Shown: in pieces, positions 35,801 through 45,300 of the stretch | Layout: the number at the start of each line of letters is the position of its first letter | Numbering within the stretch: the first letter of the stretch is position 1 | Position numbers and translations under genes: made by a program | Notes under the pieces: generated by a model | What the model was told of the DNA's origin: nothing | Seen by the model: the letters and a program-made list of their open reading frames with translations, nothing else | Database searches by the model: none | Assembly (NCBI RefSeq): GCF_949628265.1 | Contig: NC_088787.1 | Coordinates: forward strand, 5,694,501-5,758,500 | DNA from: Cloeon dipterum | Lineage: Eukaryota; Arthropoda; Insecta; Ephemeroptera; Baetidae | DNA: 64,000 nucleotides | Reading direction: 5' to 3'

Positions 35801-38800
35801 TTTTGACTAACATCTTCTACGAAAATACTTTTCCAAGAAGAAATTCAGGCAAAAACCCTGCCATTTCTTGCATTATTTCTATAATTTAAATTTCCTAATC
35901 ATTCTGGGAAACAAAACCAAGTCAGTGGAGCCTGCAGGCGCTTGCAGTTTTCTCCGCGCCTGCTTTCATTCCCCGTTATGATGCCACTTTTACAACGCGA
36001 GCGAGCGCGCGCGCGCCGAAATCTGATAATTGAATGTGTATATGGTTAAAAATAATGAATGTGTGTGTGTGTGTGTTGTTTGCCGTCTCTCGATGTCTCG
36101 ATCTCTTTCTTTCGGCAGCGAAAGCTCATCGGCGCGCGTCGCGGAGGCCGTCAGCGTTTCGCGCAACAACCAGGAAGAGATGCGCCGCGAGCTTCTCAAC
36201 GCCACAAGTCTGCTTGACGCCATCAGACGAGAGCACGATGACCAAGAGAAACAACTCAGACAAATCAAGTAAATTGGAGCAATTCAGGAAATGATATAGT
36301 TCTACTTGGTCAATGAATATTTTTATTATTATTTAAAAGGATTAATGTTGACAAAAAAAATGGAAAATCCTTGCTGCCATTCAAAGTTTATAGAAGCGTC
36401 AAAAACTGCCTAGTTCTTTTGAGTCTTGAAAGTTTTTTTTTGTATTTTTTCAAAAAATGCAGATTTTCGAAAGGGGTCTGTGTTTGAATTGATTAAAATT
36501 CAGCAGTTGATCGTAGCGTCAAAAACTGCCTAAATTCAGAAAGCTGATTAAATTCCCAGTTTTTTCCTTCTGAGCAAATATTTCTCAAATTTGCTATTTT
36601 CGCACAAAATTCGTCTGAAAATTTGAACTGGCCGTTGGAGGACCATTAAAAGTTTTTTTTGGGAAAAATTGAACTACGCGAAATTAAGTTAATTTAGTCG
36701 AGGATCATCTCAAAAATTAACTGATCCCTAAGATCCGATTTTTGTACCGCTGTGTTATACAAACAAAGGAATTTAAATTAAAAAGGATTATTATTCTTTC
36801 AAAGCTGTAGAAATATCAGCAGATAATATCTTTTTTTTCATTATTTCGAAAAATGTTATTTTTGGTTTAAGGACATAAAAATAAATTATTTTAAGTGAAT
36901 CAATTCACAATGGCAGGACCGGGGTTTAATTGTAGCGTAGCAGAAGTGCATTAAAATCGATTCATTAGTAAATTTAAGAGATCAACAAAAGGTCTTATTA
37001 AATGTTCAATAGATTATCCACATAAGGAAGTTCCTCTAATATAGTACAGAAAACCGTTTCAAGATATTAATTTTGACAATATTCAAATTTTCTACAGAAT
37101 CAAAATTTTATTTAAATATGAATATGGAGTTAAAAAATTGACCCTTTATTTAAATTGAATTTTTTTAACTTGATTGATAAATATCTATCACCATTTTTAT
37201 ATTCCAATTTATTTTAAATCGAATTGCTATTCAGACATTTGAATTCCTTAAAATTGTTTAAATATTTGCCTTTTTGTGAATCCAACGAAAACCATAATGT
37301 TATATGAATTATTTTGTAAGTGTTATGCATATTTTTTAATTTAAAAAAATTATTAATCCACAAAATTTTCCCTGTGGAGGGCAGTGAATGTGAATATTTA
37401 ACGAGATCGACTATTTTCCCTAGCTTTCCAACCATCTTGGGATTATTATCAAATGAGCATGAATTTTAATTATTTTGAATACCTCATAATATGTCTTAAA
37501 CGGCACAATCCAACCAAAATTTTCTTAAAGTGGAAAAATGCGAGTTTTTATTTATTTTAAAAATTCATAATACACGAAAAGTTAACCCTAACCGACCAAT
37601 TTTTTTGATAAACTTATTCTGTCCAAAAGTGCCCATGAATCCTAATTTTATGAATTGTACCGGTTACGCCCTCTTTTTTGAACAAATGAAATTAATTGCT
37701 TATTCAGAGATGAGAAAAATTATAAAAATACAATAGTGAAAAGATAAAAAATAGTTCTTTTGAGTCTTGAAAGTTTTTTTTTTATTTTTTCAAAAATTGC
37801 AGATTTTCGAAAGGGGTCTGTTTTTGACCTGATTAAAATTCAGCAGTTGATAGTAGCGTCAAAAACGGCATAAAATTCAGAAAGCTGATTAAATTTCCAA
37901 CTTTTTTTCTACTGAGCAAATTTTTCTCAAATTTACCATTTTCGCACAAAAATCGTCTAAAAACTTCAACCGGCCGGTAGAGAACCTTTATTTTTTTCTC
38001 AAAATCAAAAAATATTATTTTGCATTGGCTCTATTTTTAAATTTTTGTTCGATTATGTATTTTTAATTGACCAGTTGCATAAACCCTTAGTGTTCGAAGC
38101 CGTCAACAGAAAGCGCAACCACAGACTTCCTTAAAAAATTTTGTTTTAGGCGGTTTTAAGGCATTTCCGCTGCGCTTTCAGACTCAATCTAGCTATTTTG
38201 CTTTTTTTAATTAATTTGCTTTTTTTGACATGTTGAAAACCAAAATCGGTTCAGCCATTCGCCGTAGAAACGTTGGAAAATATTTTTTTACTTCAAAAAA
38301 TAGTTTTTCACGATTCTACAGCGATTGGCTGAACCGATTTTGGTTTTCAGCACGTCTAAAAAAAAAGCAAATTAATTAAAAAAAGCTAGATTGAGTCTGA
38401 AATCGCAGTGGAAGTGCCTTAAAAGCGAAAGTCTACGGTGGCGTCATCTGTTGGCAGCTTCGAACGCTTAGGGTTTATGCAACTGGTGAATTTTAATATT
38501 TTATTTTTTCCCAGAAATCTAATATTTAATAATGGTTTTCCTGCAATAAAAATAAAATGTTCTATAATAAATCCAAATGACTTAATAAAAAAATCTATTT
38601 CGCAAAAATTCTTCGATTTTAAGAAAGTAATCTTGTGGTTTTCGGAGGAAAAGCGCTGAAGAGGCGCTGGAGGGCAGAATCAGCGAGTACGACGGCGAAA
38701 TGCAGCGGCTGGCGAACGAAATTGAGGCCACCAGCGCCAATTACACCTTGGAGCTGCACCAGTTGGAGCAACTGCGCGTAAAGAATCGAATTCAATGTCA

Positions 38801-39063
38801 ACTGGTATTATTTGTAACGAGCGCACTATATTTTTTATTGGCATTAGAGCAAGTTCGAGGCGCAGGAGATCGAGTACTCGGCCGGCATGCAGCAGAAGCG
38901 GCTCGAGCAACAGCGCGAGGTGGATCGCAGAATCTTGCAGTTCCGCTCCCGCTTCGCCGCCATGCGCATCCAGCACTGCTGGCGGCAATACCACGCCAGA
39001 AAACTCGAGCACCTCAAGAGCAAGAAGGGCAAGAAGGGACGCAAGAAGGCGCCCAAGAAGTGA
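28911..39063 (+). CDS. DRC10: Dynein regulatory complex subunit 10-like (IQCD)
   Basis: Exons 28911-29149, 34996-35238, 36119-36268, 38648-38777 and 38848-39063 give 978 nt, 325 residues, with phases 2, 2, 2, 0 matching at every join. The product is almost wholly helical: an N-terminal segment with EANRVKKLLEDCARKI, coiled coils at about 88-250 including ISEYDGEM, an IQ motif IQHCWRQYHARK at 295-306, and a Lys-rich tail KKGKKGRKKAPKK. The order and local similarity match IQCD/DRC10, a subunit of the nexin-dynein regulatory complex of motile cilia and sperm flagella; DRC9/IQCG is the closest alternative. It is shorter than the vertebrate protein (about 450 residues), mainly between exons 1 and 2, so an unrecognised exon in the 5.8-kb intron 1 is possible although the phases already match. 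The ATG follows an acceptor at 28,905, implying a noncoding first exon. Confidence 0.82.
29779..29841. repeat. (AG)n microsatellite
   Basis: About 31 uninterrupted AG dinucleotides, the longest perfect simple repeat in the window. Confidence 0.95.
32249..33406 (-). CDS. Small ankyrin-repeat-type protein, antisense in DRC10 intron 1
   Basis: The well-supported exon is 32688-32249, preceded by CTTTATAG and ending in TGA. Its frame has GC-rich third positions and ankyrin-type helices: LPMLHVAAMYLD, SVMHFAALNVYHGLEVVDFL and LDLDAEDKFGLTAHDYAV, about two repeats. A candidate first exon is 33406-33346 (ATG AAT GAA ... ending AAAAG before GTTAAT); phase 1 fits and gives 166 residues in total. That first exon is tentative because it lies between inverted fragments of a SINE-like repeat; otherwise translation could start at the ATG at 32,683 (144 residues). 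Function unknown. Nesting on the opposite strand of a host intron is common in insects. It could also be the last exon of a longer gene. Confidence 0.55.
32860..33260 (+). mobile_element. SINE-like element, copy 2
   Basis: TAGGGCTCGGCGAGATC near 32,884 matches copy 1, followed by GGTTCATGACTC at 32,912-32,923, which resembles a polymerase III B box. Downstream GATCTCAGGGTGCAACCCT near 33,249 echoes the other copies. An inverted piece (CGCCGAGCCCTA at 33,502-33,513) lies beyond. Boundaries uncertain. Confidence 0.4.
35308..35675. mobile_element. TTAA-flanked foldback MITE, copy 3
   Basis: A 368-bp copy in DRC10 intron 2, 66 bp past exon 2. TTAA lies at 35,304-35,307 and 35,676-35,679. The left arm retains ACCGTCTTAGACGAAG; the right terminus is diverged (CAAAGAATTTT). 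Confidence 0.7.
36400..36725 (+). repeat. Dispersed repeat family D, copy 4
   Basis: In DRC10 intron 3. It contains GAAAGGGGTCTGTGTTTG near 36,468, GTAGCGTCAAAAACTG near 36,513 and TTTTCGCACAAAATTCGTC near 36,597; the 5' part is truncated. Confidence 0.65.
37550..38000 (+). repeat. Dispersed repeat family D, copy 5
   Basis: In DRC10 intron 3. It starts with ACGAAAAGTTAACCCTAACC near 37,573 and carries all later family landmarks through AACCGGCCGG near 37,968. The next repeat (family E) begins about 70 bp on. Confidence 0.7.
38069..38488. mobile_element. Foldback element family E, copy 1
   Basis: A 420-bp palindromic element: the left arm CCAGTTGCATAAACCCTTAG is mirrored by the right arm ending TTTATGCAACTGG, and inner strings such as CTGAAAACCAAAATCGGTT pair with their complements around a loop near 38,290. 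It lies in DRC10 intron 3. Other full copies are at 53,391 and 58,205. No coding capacity; likely a MITE or foldback element. Confidence 0.7.
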
Positions 39064-39121
39064 AAAATTTGAAAAATTTATATTTTCTGCTTCAAAATCT
39101 GAAGAATTATTTGATAAATTT

Positions 39122-39127
39122 ATTAAA
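39122..39127 (+). terminator. Possible DRC10 poly(A) signal
   Basis: ATTAAA 59 bases after the DRC10 stop, at the junction with MITE copy 4, so transcript ends may fall inside the transposon. No better signal lies within several hundred bases. Confidence 0.25.
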
Positions 39128-39506
39128 AACCGCCTTTGAGGAATTTTCTGAGCACACCAATCGATTCCTGAGGGTCGAATTAGGTAAAATGGATATTTTT
39201 TCCGGCCAAAAAGTCAAGCGCGATGTGCAAACGTTTTTCCCGCCAAAACAATATGAATGCGAGAACTGCGCATGCGTCAGAGCTAGCTGGATCTGACGAT
39301 GAAGCAATTCGTACAGGCGGTCTCTCTGCAAGTGCTCAAACCAGTTCTCACGCATGCGCACTTCTCGCATCATACGTTCATATTGGTTTTGGCGGGAAAA
39401 AAGTTCGCACGTCGCGCTGGAATTTTTGGTCTGAAAAACATCCATTATTCCTAATTCGACCCTCAAGAATCGATTGGCGTGCTCAGAAACCTCGTCCAAG
39501 ACGGTA
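39127..39506. mobile_element. TTAA-flanked foldback MITE, copy 4
   Basis: A 380-bp copy beginning 63 bp after the DRC10 stop codon. TTAA lies at 39,123-39,126 and 39,507-39,510. Arms of about 160 bp contain CACACCAATCGATTCCTGAG and its mirror. It probably lies in the DRC10 3' UTR or just beyond. Confidence 0.75.
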
Positions 39507-41114
39507 TTAAACTGGACAAAACTGCATTTTAGCATTTTTCTGCAATTTTGCGCATTTTTTCCAAACATGTAATCTCATTTAAATTAAAAAATTATTTTAA
39601 TGGATGACCAAAAATCGGGATTTTTACTAATCTGTTCATCAAAAGAATTTTCAGAATTTTTGTGGCGCGAAAATGACCTTTTCGTGGTTAAATTTGAAAA
39701 AATGCGGAAAACCCCAAAACTGGTGTTTTATTTCCAGCGCAAAAAACCGCAGTGGTGCATTTTTACGCATTGAAAAATTGGCGAACCCTGAAGAAGCAAC
39801 GCAAAAAACGGCTAAAAAATGAGAATGTGCTTCATGTCATATTTTATAAAATTAACCTGCTTTTTCCACCATATTTGTTTCTTATCTAATAAAAAATGTC
39901 ATAGTTCAGAGTTTATTAACTTTTTTTAATTGTGGGGACTGCATTACGATTTAATTAAATTTTTTAGCCCCGCATAATGATTAAATTTTGAACTATTTTT
40001 TAATTAATTATAAAAAAACTGACATTACCAGTAAATCCCTTACTTTACCGATACAAGATTGCATTCGAAATTGTTTAACTTTGGATTAGTTAGAATGTTT
40101 TTTATTTTATTGCTCAGGCGTGAATCCCTAATAAGAATTACAATGAAGGCACTTGGCTCTTGTTACTTGGGATGTTACTGTCGTAAGAATATTATTTATT
40201 TGTTCAATGTACAAGTTTAATGAAATTATTGTTGGTTCACTCAAATAAATGTGACTTCTCTCGGGCGATTACCACACTTGATTTCGTCACTATAGAGTCA
40301 CTTGAGAGTTCTTTTTCCACGCGTTAACATCGGGCAAGTGTGCTGGGAGACGTCCGCAGACTTTACTTCATGAATTTGGCAGAGTGAGAGGTGAGAAACG
40401 ATATTTCACTGAGCTTAATTTCTTTTCTTGTCAAGTATTATTAATTCCGAAGAAAAATCCAATTCAATTCGTTAACTCATCCTATGCTATCCTGACCAAG
40501 TTGCAATTGCCATACCACAAAAATTTTGATCTGTTTATTGGTAACTAGTAAACATGGATTTTTTTAATTGAAATACTATTAATAAAAATTATCTATAAAT
40601 TATGGCATTCATTTTTAATTAAAACAATTTAACTGACGCATTTTTTTTTGTTCTATTCTCTTTTAATTCCGATAGGACGTGTACGTCATAAGTGTGACCA
40701 CACTGATATTTTCTGACGAGTCCTATTCATTGCCAATAAGACTCATCAAAACAAAGATAAGAGGATTTTTGACGTTATCGCTCATAGAATAGAAGGAAAA
40801 AGTGATATTCATACTGACTGTGCTCTGGTGACACACACACCACTCTTTTATTAACGTGTTCCGCAGATTATTTTATCACTGTCCTAGACTCACATATTTT
40901 CATGAATCAGCGTTTTGTCGCAGGTCCAATAACAAATAAATAGTAAAAAATCTAAAAGGAAATTTTTTAAAATAAATCCTGTGGTTTTTACTTTTTATTT
41001 CTAGCGAATTGTAGTGAAAATTCTTTATCCGCTTTGATCTAGAAAATTGCACTGCAAAAACACGGAAAATAATTGGTGCTAAATGCTTAAAATAAACCCT
41101 GTAAATTTTCGAGA

Positions 41115-41260
41115 AAGGTGACTGCAAGGATAGCTGCTTTTCTGTCTCCCTATTTTATTTCCCAACAAAGTATTTCCCCCAAAAAGTGTCAAAATCAAAT
41201 CCTGCCGAGTAAATAAGTGAATTTTGGAGACATTTTGCAAAATGTGATAATAAAATAATG
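41115..41260 (+). repeat. Repeat family F fragment
   Basis: It shares TTTATTTCCCAACAAAG and the following AAAAAGTGTC region with the copy near 13,205-13,250. Degraded. Confidence 0.4.
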
Positions 41261-41823
41261 AAACAACTGCGTATATTTTTTTATAATTATCTTTTCGTCT
41301 AGATATAATTTATTTTTCTCTAATAATACTGCGGAATATACATATGAATCGTAATAATAATAATTATTTTAAAAATTCTCTTGAACTCAACAATTAAACA
41401 GACTTGTTACGAGCGAGAAACAATGAGACACTGGATCAAAAAGTCCAATTTTCCCATTTGACCATCGTTGCGAATTTAAGTCACTCCGAAATTTCCAAAA
41501 TCAGATTTACTTCCACAGTCCGAGAGCAACTCACCATTATTTCGAATTTTCAATCGCTTTTCTCACTGTGCAATTAATCAATTAATTGAGAAAAAAATTG
41601 GACTTCTGGAAGCATTGCTCCGAAATGCATGCACGTTTTTGCACTGGACACAATAATTATTCAAATTTCACAAACACGATGCGAACATAGTTGTTGTGCA
41701 GCTGAGAGTCGATTGGATAACGAGAAAATAAGCAGGTTGAGTGCTGATTAGAGACGATTGTGCCGCGTTGTATGGAACATCACCCGATCGGCGGCTGCCG
41801 CGAAGAAGCGAGTGGCATGATCG

Positions 41824-41831
41824 TGACGTCA
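41824..41831. promoter_or_regulatory. Palindromic CRE site
   Basis: TGACGTCA within a GC-rich patch, followed by a (GGGC)n tract. A consensus bZIP site; its target is unclear. Confidence 0.3.
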
Positions 41832-42185
41832 CGCGGGCGGGCGGGCGGGTCAACAAACTAAATATCCACTCTTCACTCTTTCAATAATATGACTAACACT
41901 TTTTATTCTCTGCCGAATTCGAGACGAAAAAATTATCAAACTGACTTGCATTGATTTTCAATTCAAAAAGACACGCCGAAGCTTTCCACGCTTCTTTTCA
42001 GACCGATTTAGCTTCACAGCCTCATGAATACGGAAGGATTTCGATTGCGGGCAGAGGTTCGGGTTGAAATTCGATGGACTACGAATTTCAGAGCTGTTTA
42101 CCTACTGCGTTTAATTTTAAGGCTAGTTTATAACGTCTTGAAATGCTACAAAATCACAAGAAATTTCGAAATGTATCAATTTTTA

Positions 42186-42191
42186 TTTATT
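42186..42191 (-). terminator. Poly(A) signal of the SPOT14-like gene
   Basis: AATAAA on the minus strand about 190 bases after the stop codon at 42,379. Confidence 0.5.
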
Positions 42192-42378
42192 AATATAGAA
42201 AAAAGGCACGTGAATTTTTCGTTTGTTAAAAAACAGCCTTGGAATTTTCACAGAATAATCGAAATCCTCGCACTGAAATATGGAAACCGATCTTTGGCGG
42301 CACGTGGAAAGTTTCGGGCACCGACCAACCGAACGGAAACGACAATCAAAAATCACAGGAGCGTGGAAAAAGAGAGAG

Positions 42379-45300
42379 TCAGACGGAGGAGCCGCCGATG
42401 TCGATTTGGTAGCGCGCGGTGAGGTAGGCGGCGGCCTCGGTCATGTGCTCGAGGCAGCTGAACAGGCCGCTCAGGTGGTGTTTGAACTTGTCCGACACGG
42501 CCTGCGTGTAGTCGTCCGACTCGCTGCCGATGTCGTTCTCGATGCCCGTCTCAGAGTCCGTGTCGCTGGTGGTCGAGACGGCCGAGGACGTGGACGCCAC
42601 CGAGACGGTCGACGGCCGCCGGATGTGCCCCTTGACCACGTGCGGCTGCGTCTGCTGCTCGACCGCGTCCGAGGCGGCCTCCGCGGGCGCGGCCGGCTGG
42701 CCCCACAGCAGCTCGTTCTTCACGCCGTTGATCATGCTGTAGACGCTGTAGAGGTCCGTGTTGTTCAGCTCCTTGGCCAGCCGCCGCCGGCTCTTGTTCA
42801 GCTCCTTGCCGCTCGTCTCGTCCGAGATTTTCAGGTCCATCAGCCGACTCGGCACCAGAATCGTCTCGTCCATCACATTCACAGCCTTCACGAACTTGTC
42901 CATGGCGCGCAGGATGCTCTGTGCAGAAAACTCGGTCTCCTCGTGGCACGTGAAGCGACGCAGGCAGTTTCTGTCGGACAGAAAATAAAAACGGGAAATT
43001 AATATGAGAGAGACGAAAAAAGGGCGGATGGGGCATTTAAAGACGTCTAGACAGCCGCCATTACGGGATTTAACGATGCGCCGTTTAGGAAAAGTGTTTA
43101 AGATGGCCATAGTCCTTTAAATTAGTCCTGAGAACTACTATTTTAGAACAAAATTGACTCAATAGATGAGTAAAATAATATTTCAAGATGGCGGTTAAAA
43201 TAATCCTCTGTGCGAAATTAAGAGAAAAAACTGATGGCTCAAGTTTCAAATTGGCTTAATTGTTCCAAAAAATAACGAAACCAAGAGTGCAAAAATGGCG
43301 GACAAGGTCCTTTAAAGACGTCCAGAAAGCCGCCATTACGGAATTTGACGTTACCGTTTAGTAAAAATGTCCTTTGGAGCTTGAAAATTTAAAAAATTAG
43401 CCTTTAGAACCACAATTTTAGAACAAAATTGACGCCAGATGAGTAAAACAAAATTTCAAGATGGCGGTTGAAATTTTCCTTTAAAGGAATTTGAGCTTTC
43501 CTCGATATTACAGGAAAAAATATGCCAAAACTTTAAAATTGGTGACTTTAAGATATACATTGACGACCATTGGTTATAAAAAATTAACAAAATCCAGAGT
43601 GCAATAAGGAAAAATGGCGGAAAATGTCCTTTAAAGACGGCCGGAAAGCCGCCATTAAGTAATTTATCGAATTCATTCGAAAATAAATGTTTAATGGCCT
43701 CTGTTAAAAGTTTTTAGGCGCTTAAAAATTGGGGGACAAATAGACACGATGGAAAATCCTTTAAATTAGTCCAGATGGCCGCCATTAAGAAAAAAGAGAC
43801 CATCGTTTCGACAGTTTAAACCAAAATGTGAGAAAAATGCGTGGAAAAATTCTCAAAATGGCCCCTTTCCACGATTTTGACTTCTTCAATTATTAAAAAT
43901 CGACATATTTGACCAAAGATAATACCTAAATATTCAAAATGGAGGACCCAGTCCACTTAACACCAGTTTACCCCTTGCAAGTTTTCCATTATTTTAAAAA
44001 TCCTGATTTGATAAACCTGTCGCGGACAGTGGAAATTAAAAATTTGTGATTGCACCGGTGCCTAAAATTCATTAAATGACAAAATTTAAAATGGCGGGTA
44101 CCGCAGTCCTTTAAAAAAAGCTTCAATTTCATTTGGCGGCAAATTCCCCATATTCCCAATCCCTATTAAAAATCCAAAATAGCGATTACCATCCCCCTTT
44201 GAACCAATTTAATTTTTCATATAAATAAATGCCAAGATAAATTCAAGATGGTGGCGTTAGTTACCCTTTAAAGACCCTCCAAGGATGCAAAAAAAATTAA
44301 ATCCGGCAATTTCGGCGAATTACTTAAATTGAATCCGTGCATAAGATGTTCAATTATTTCGAAACCTTTTTTAAACTGCAATCTGCAATCAGGGCGGCTA
44401 AAAACCGCGACGACTTACCGCGCACGCGGCAGGTTGGCTGGGAAGCAATTAGCTTTCGACTTCCTAGATGAGAGAGCGGCTCACAGCAATAACAATTTGA
44501 TTCCTTTTGCAATTCCGCGCGGCACGACTCGAGTGTGCAGCGTATAAAATATATACGGAAAGAAAACGCGTTCGGTCAGCCTTGTGAGCGAGCGAGCGAG
44601 CGAGTGAATGCGTGAGTGGTCCAGACTGCTTTCCTCTTTTATGCGCGTCCTCCTAGCTCCTACTTGGCAACAATCAACAAAACAAAACGCGCGCGACTTT
44701 TGAGCCGGTTATCTGCTACCATTGACAGCCGACCAGCCGAGTGCCGCGTGCGTCGATTGTTGCGAAAGGTCCAGTTGAGATTACTGTTGCCACGACACGC
44801 GTTAAACGAGTGGACAAGCTATTTCGAGCCGAAATATCAGAATTATCAGTCGGCGGCTGATTAGGCTCGAGTGCGAGCTAACGTTGTAACTACTAAAAAT
44901 TGCATTTCTACAATTTCTTACGTGCATATATAACACTTTAAAGACAGCATTTTTTCCGGTAAGGGCGGTAAACAAATAAAACGGATTAACCCCACACGTG
45001 GCCAAGGAAACCGGAAAAAATGGGATTTAATTAGAAATAGAAGCGGAAAAAGTGTATCAACCCTGAAGAAATAATTAAAGAGACGGAAAATTTAAAAAAA
45101 TATATTTTTCAGGCGTATTTTTAACATTTTAAAAACAGCAATTATGTCATTAATTTAAATTTAAGCGTTTTTAAATTTCAAAATGACTAAAAACAATTTT
45201 AAAAACCAAAAATAAATATATTAGAGACTTAAATCGCCCGAAAATAACATTTAATCGAGAAAATTAGTAATTTCCACGTCTACCAACCAAACGAAAAATT

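Larger units (their letters stand above)
39507..42378. other. Intergenic region between DRC10 and SPOT14 genes
   Basis: The genes converge here. It contains a family F fragment near 41,115-41,260 and a GC-rich patch at about 41,660-41,860 with a perfect TGACGTCA (41,824-41,831) followed by a (GGGC)n run. A signal-peptide-like start at 40,143 (ATGAAGGCACTTGGC) has no usable continuation. No other exon supported; 39,520-40,110 shows nothing specific. Confidence 0.5.

Noticed and set aside
38700..39296. 198-codon plus-strand open frame over DRC10 exons 4 and 5
   Set aside because: It reads through the intron and then in the wrong register over exon 5 into the MITE; the spliced DRC10 frame explains the coding signal.
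40143..40183. Signal-peptide-like start ATGAAGGCACTTGGC before GTAAGA
   Set aside because: Only about 13 codons with no identifiable second exon; chance is likely.
42280..43002. 240-codon plus-strand open frame opposite the SPOT14 exon
   Set aside because: Antisense shadow of the GC3-rich SPOT14 exon; the minus-strand frame carries the family motifs.
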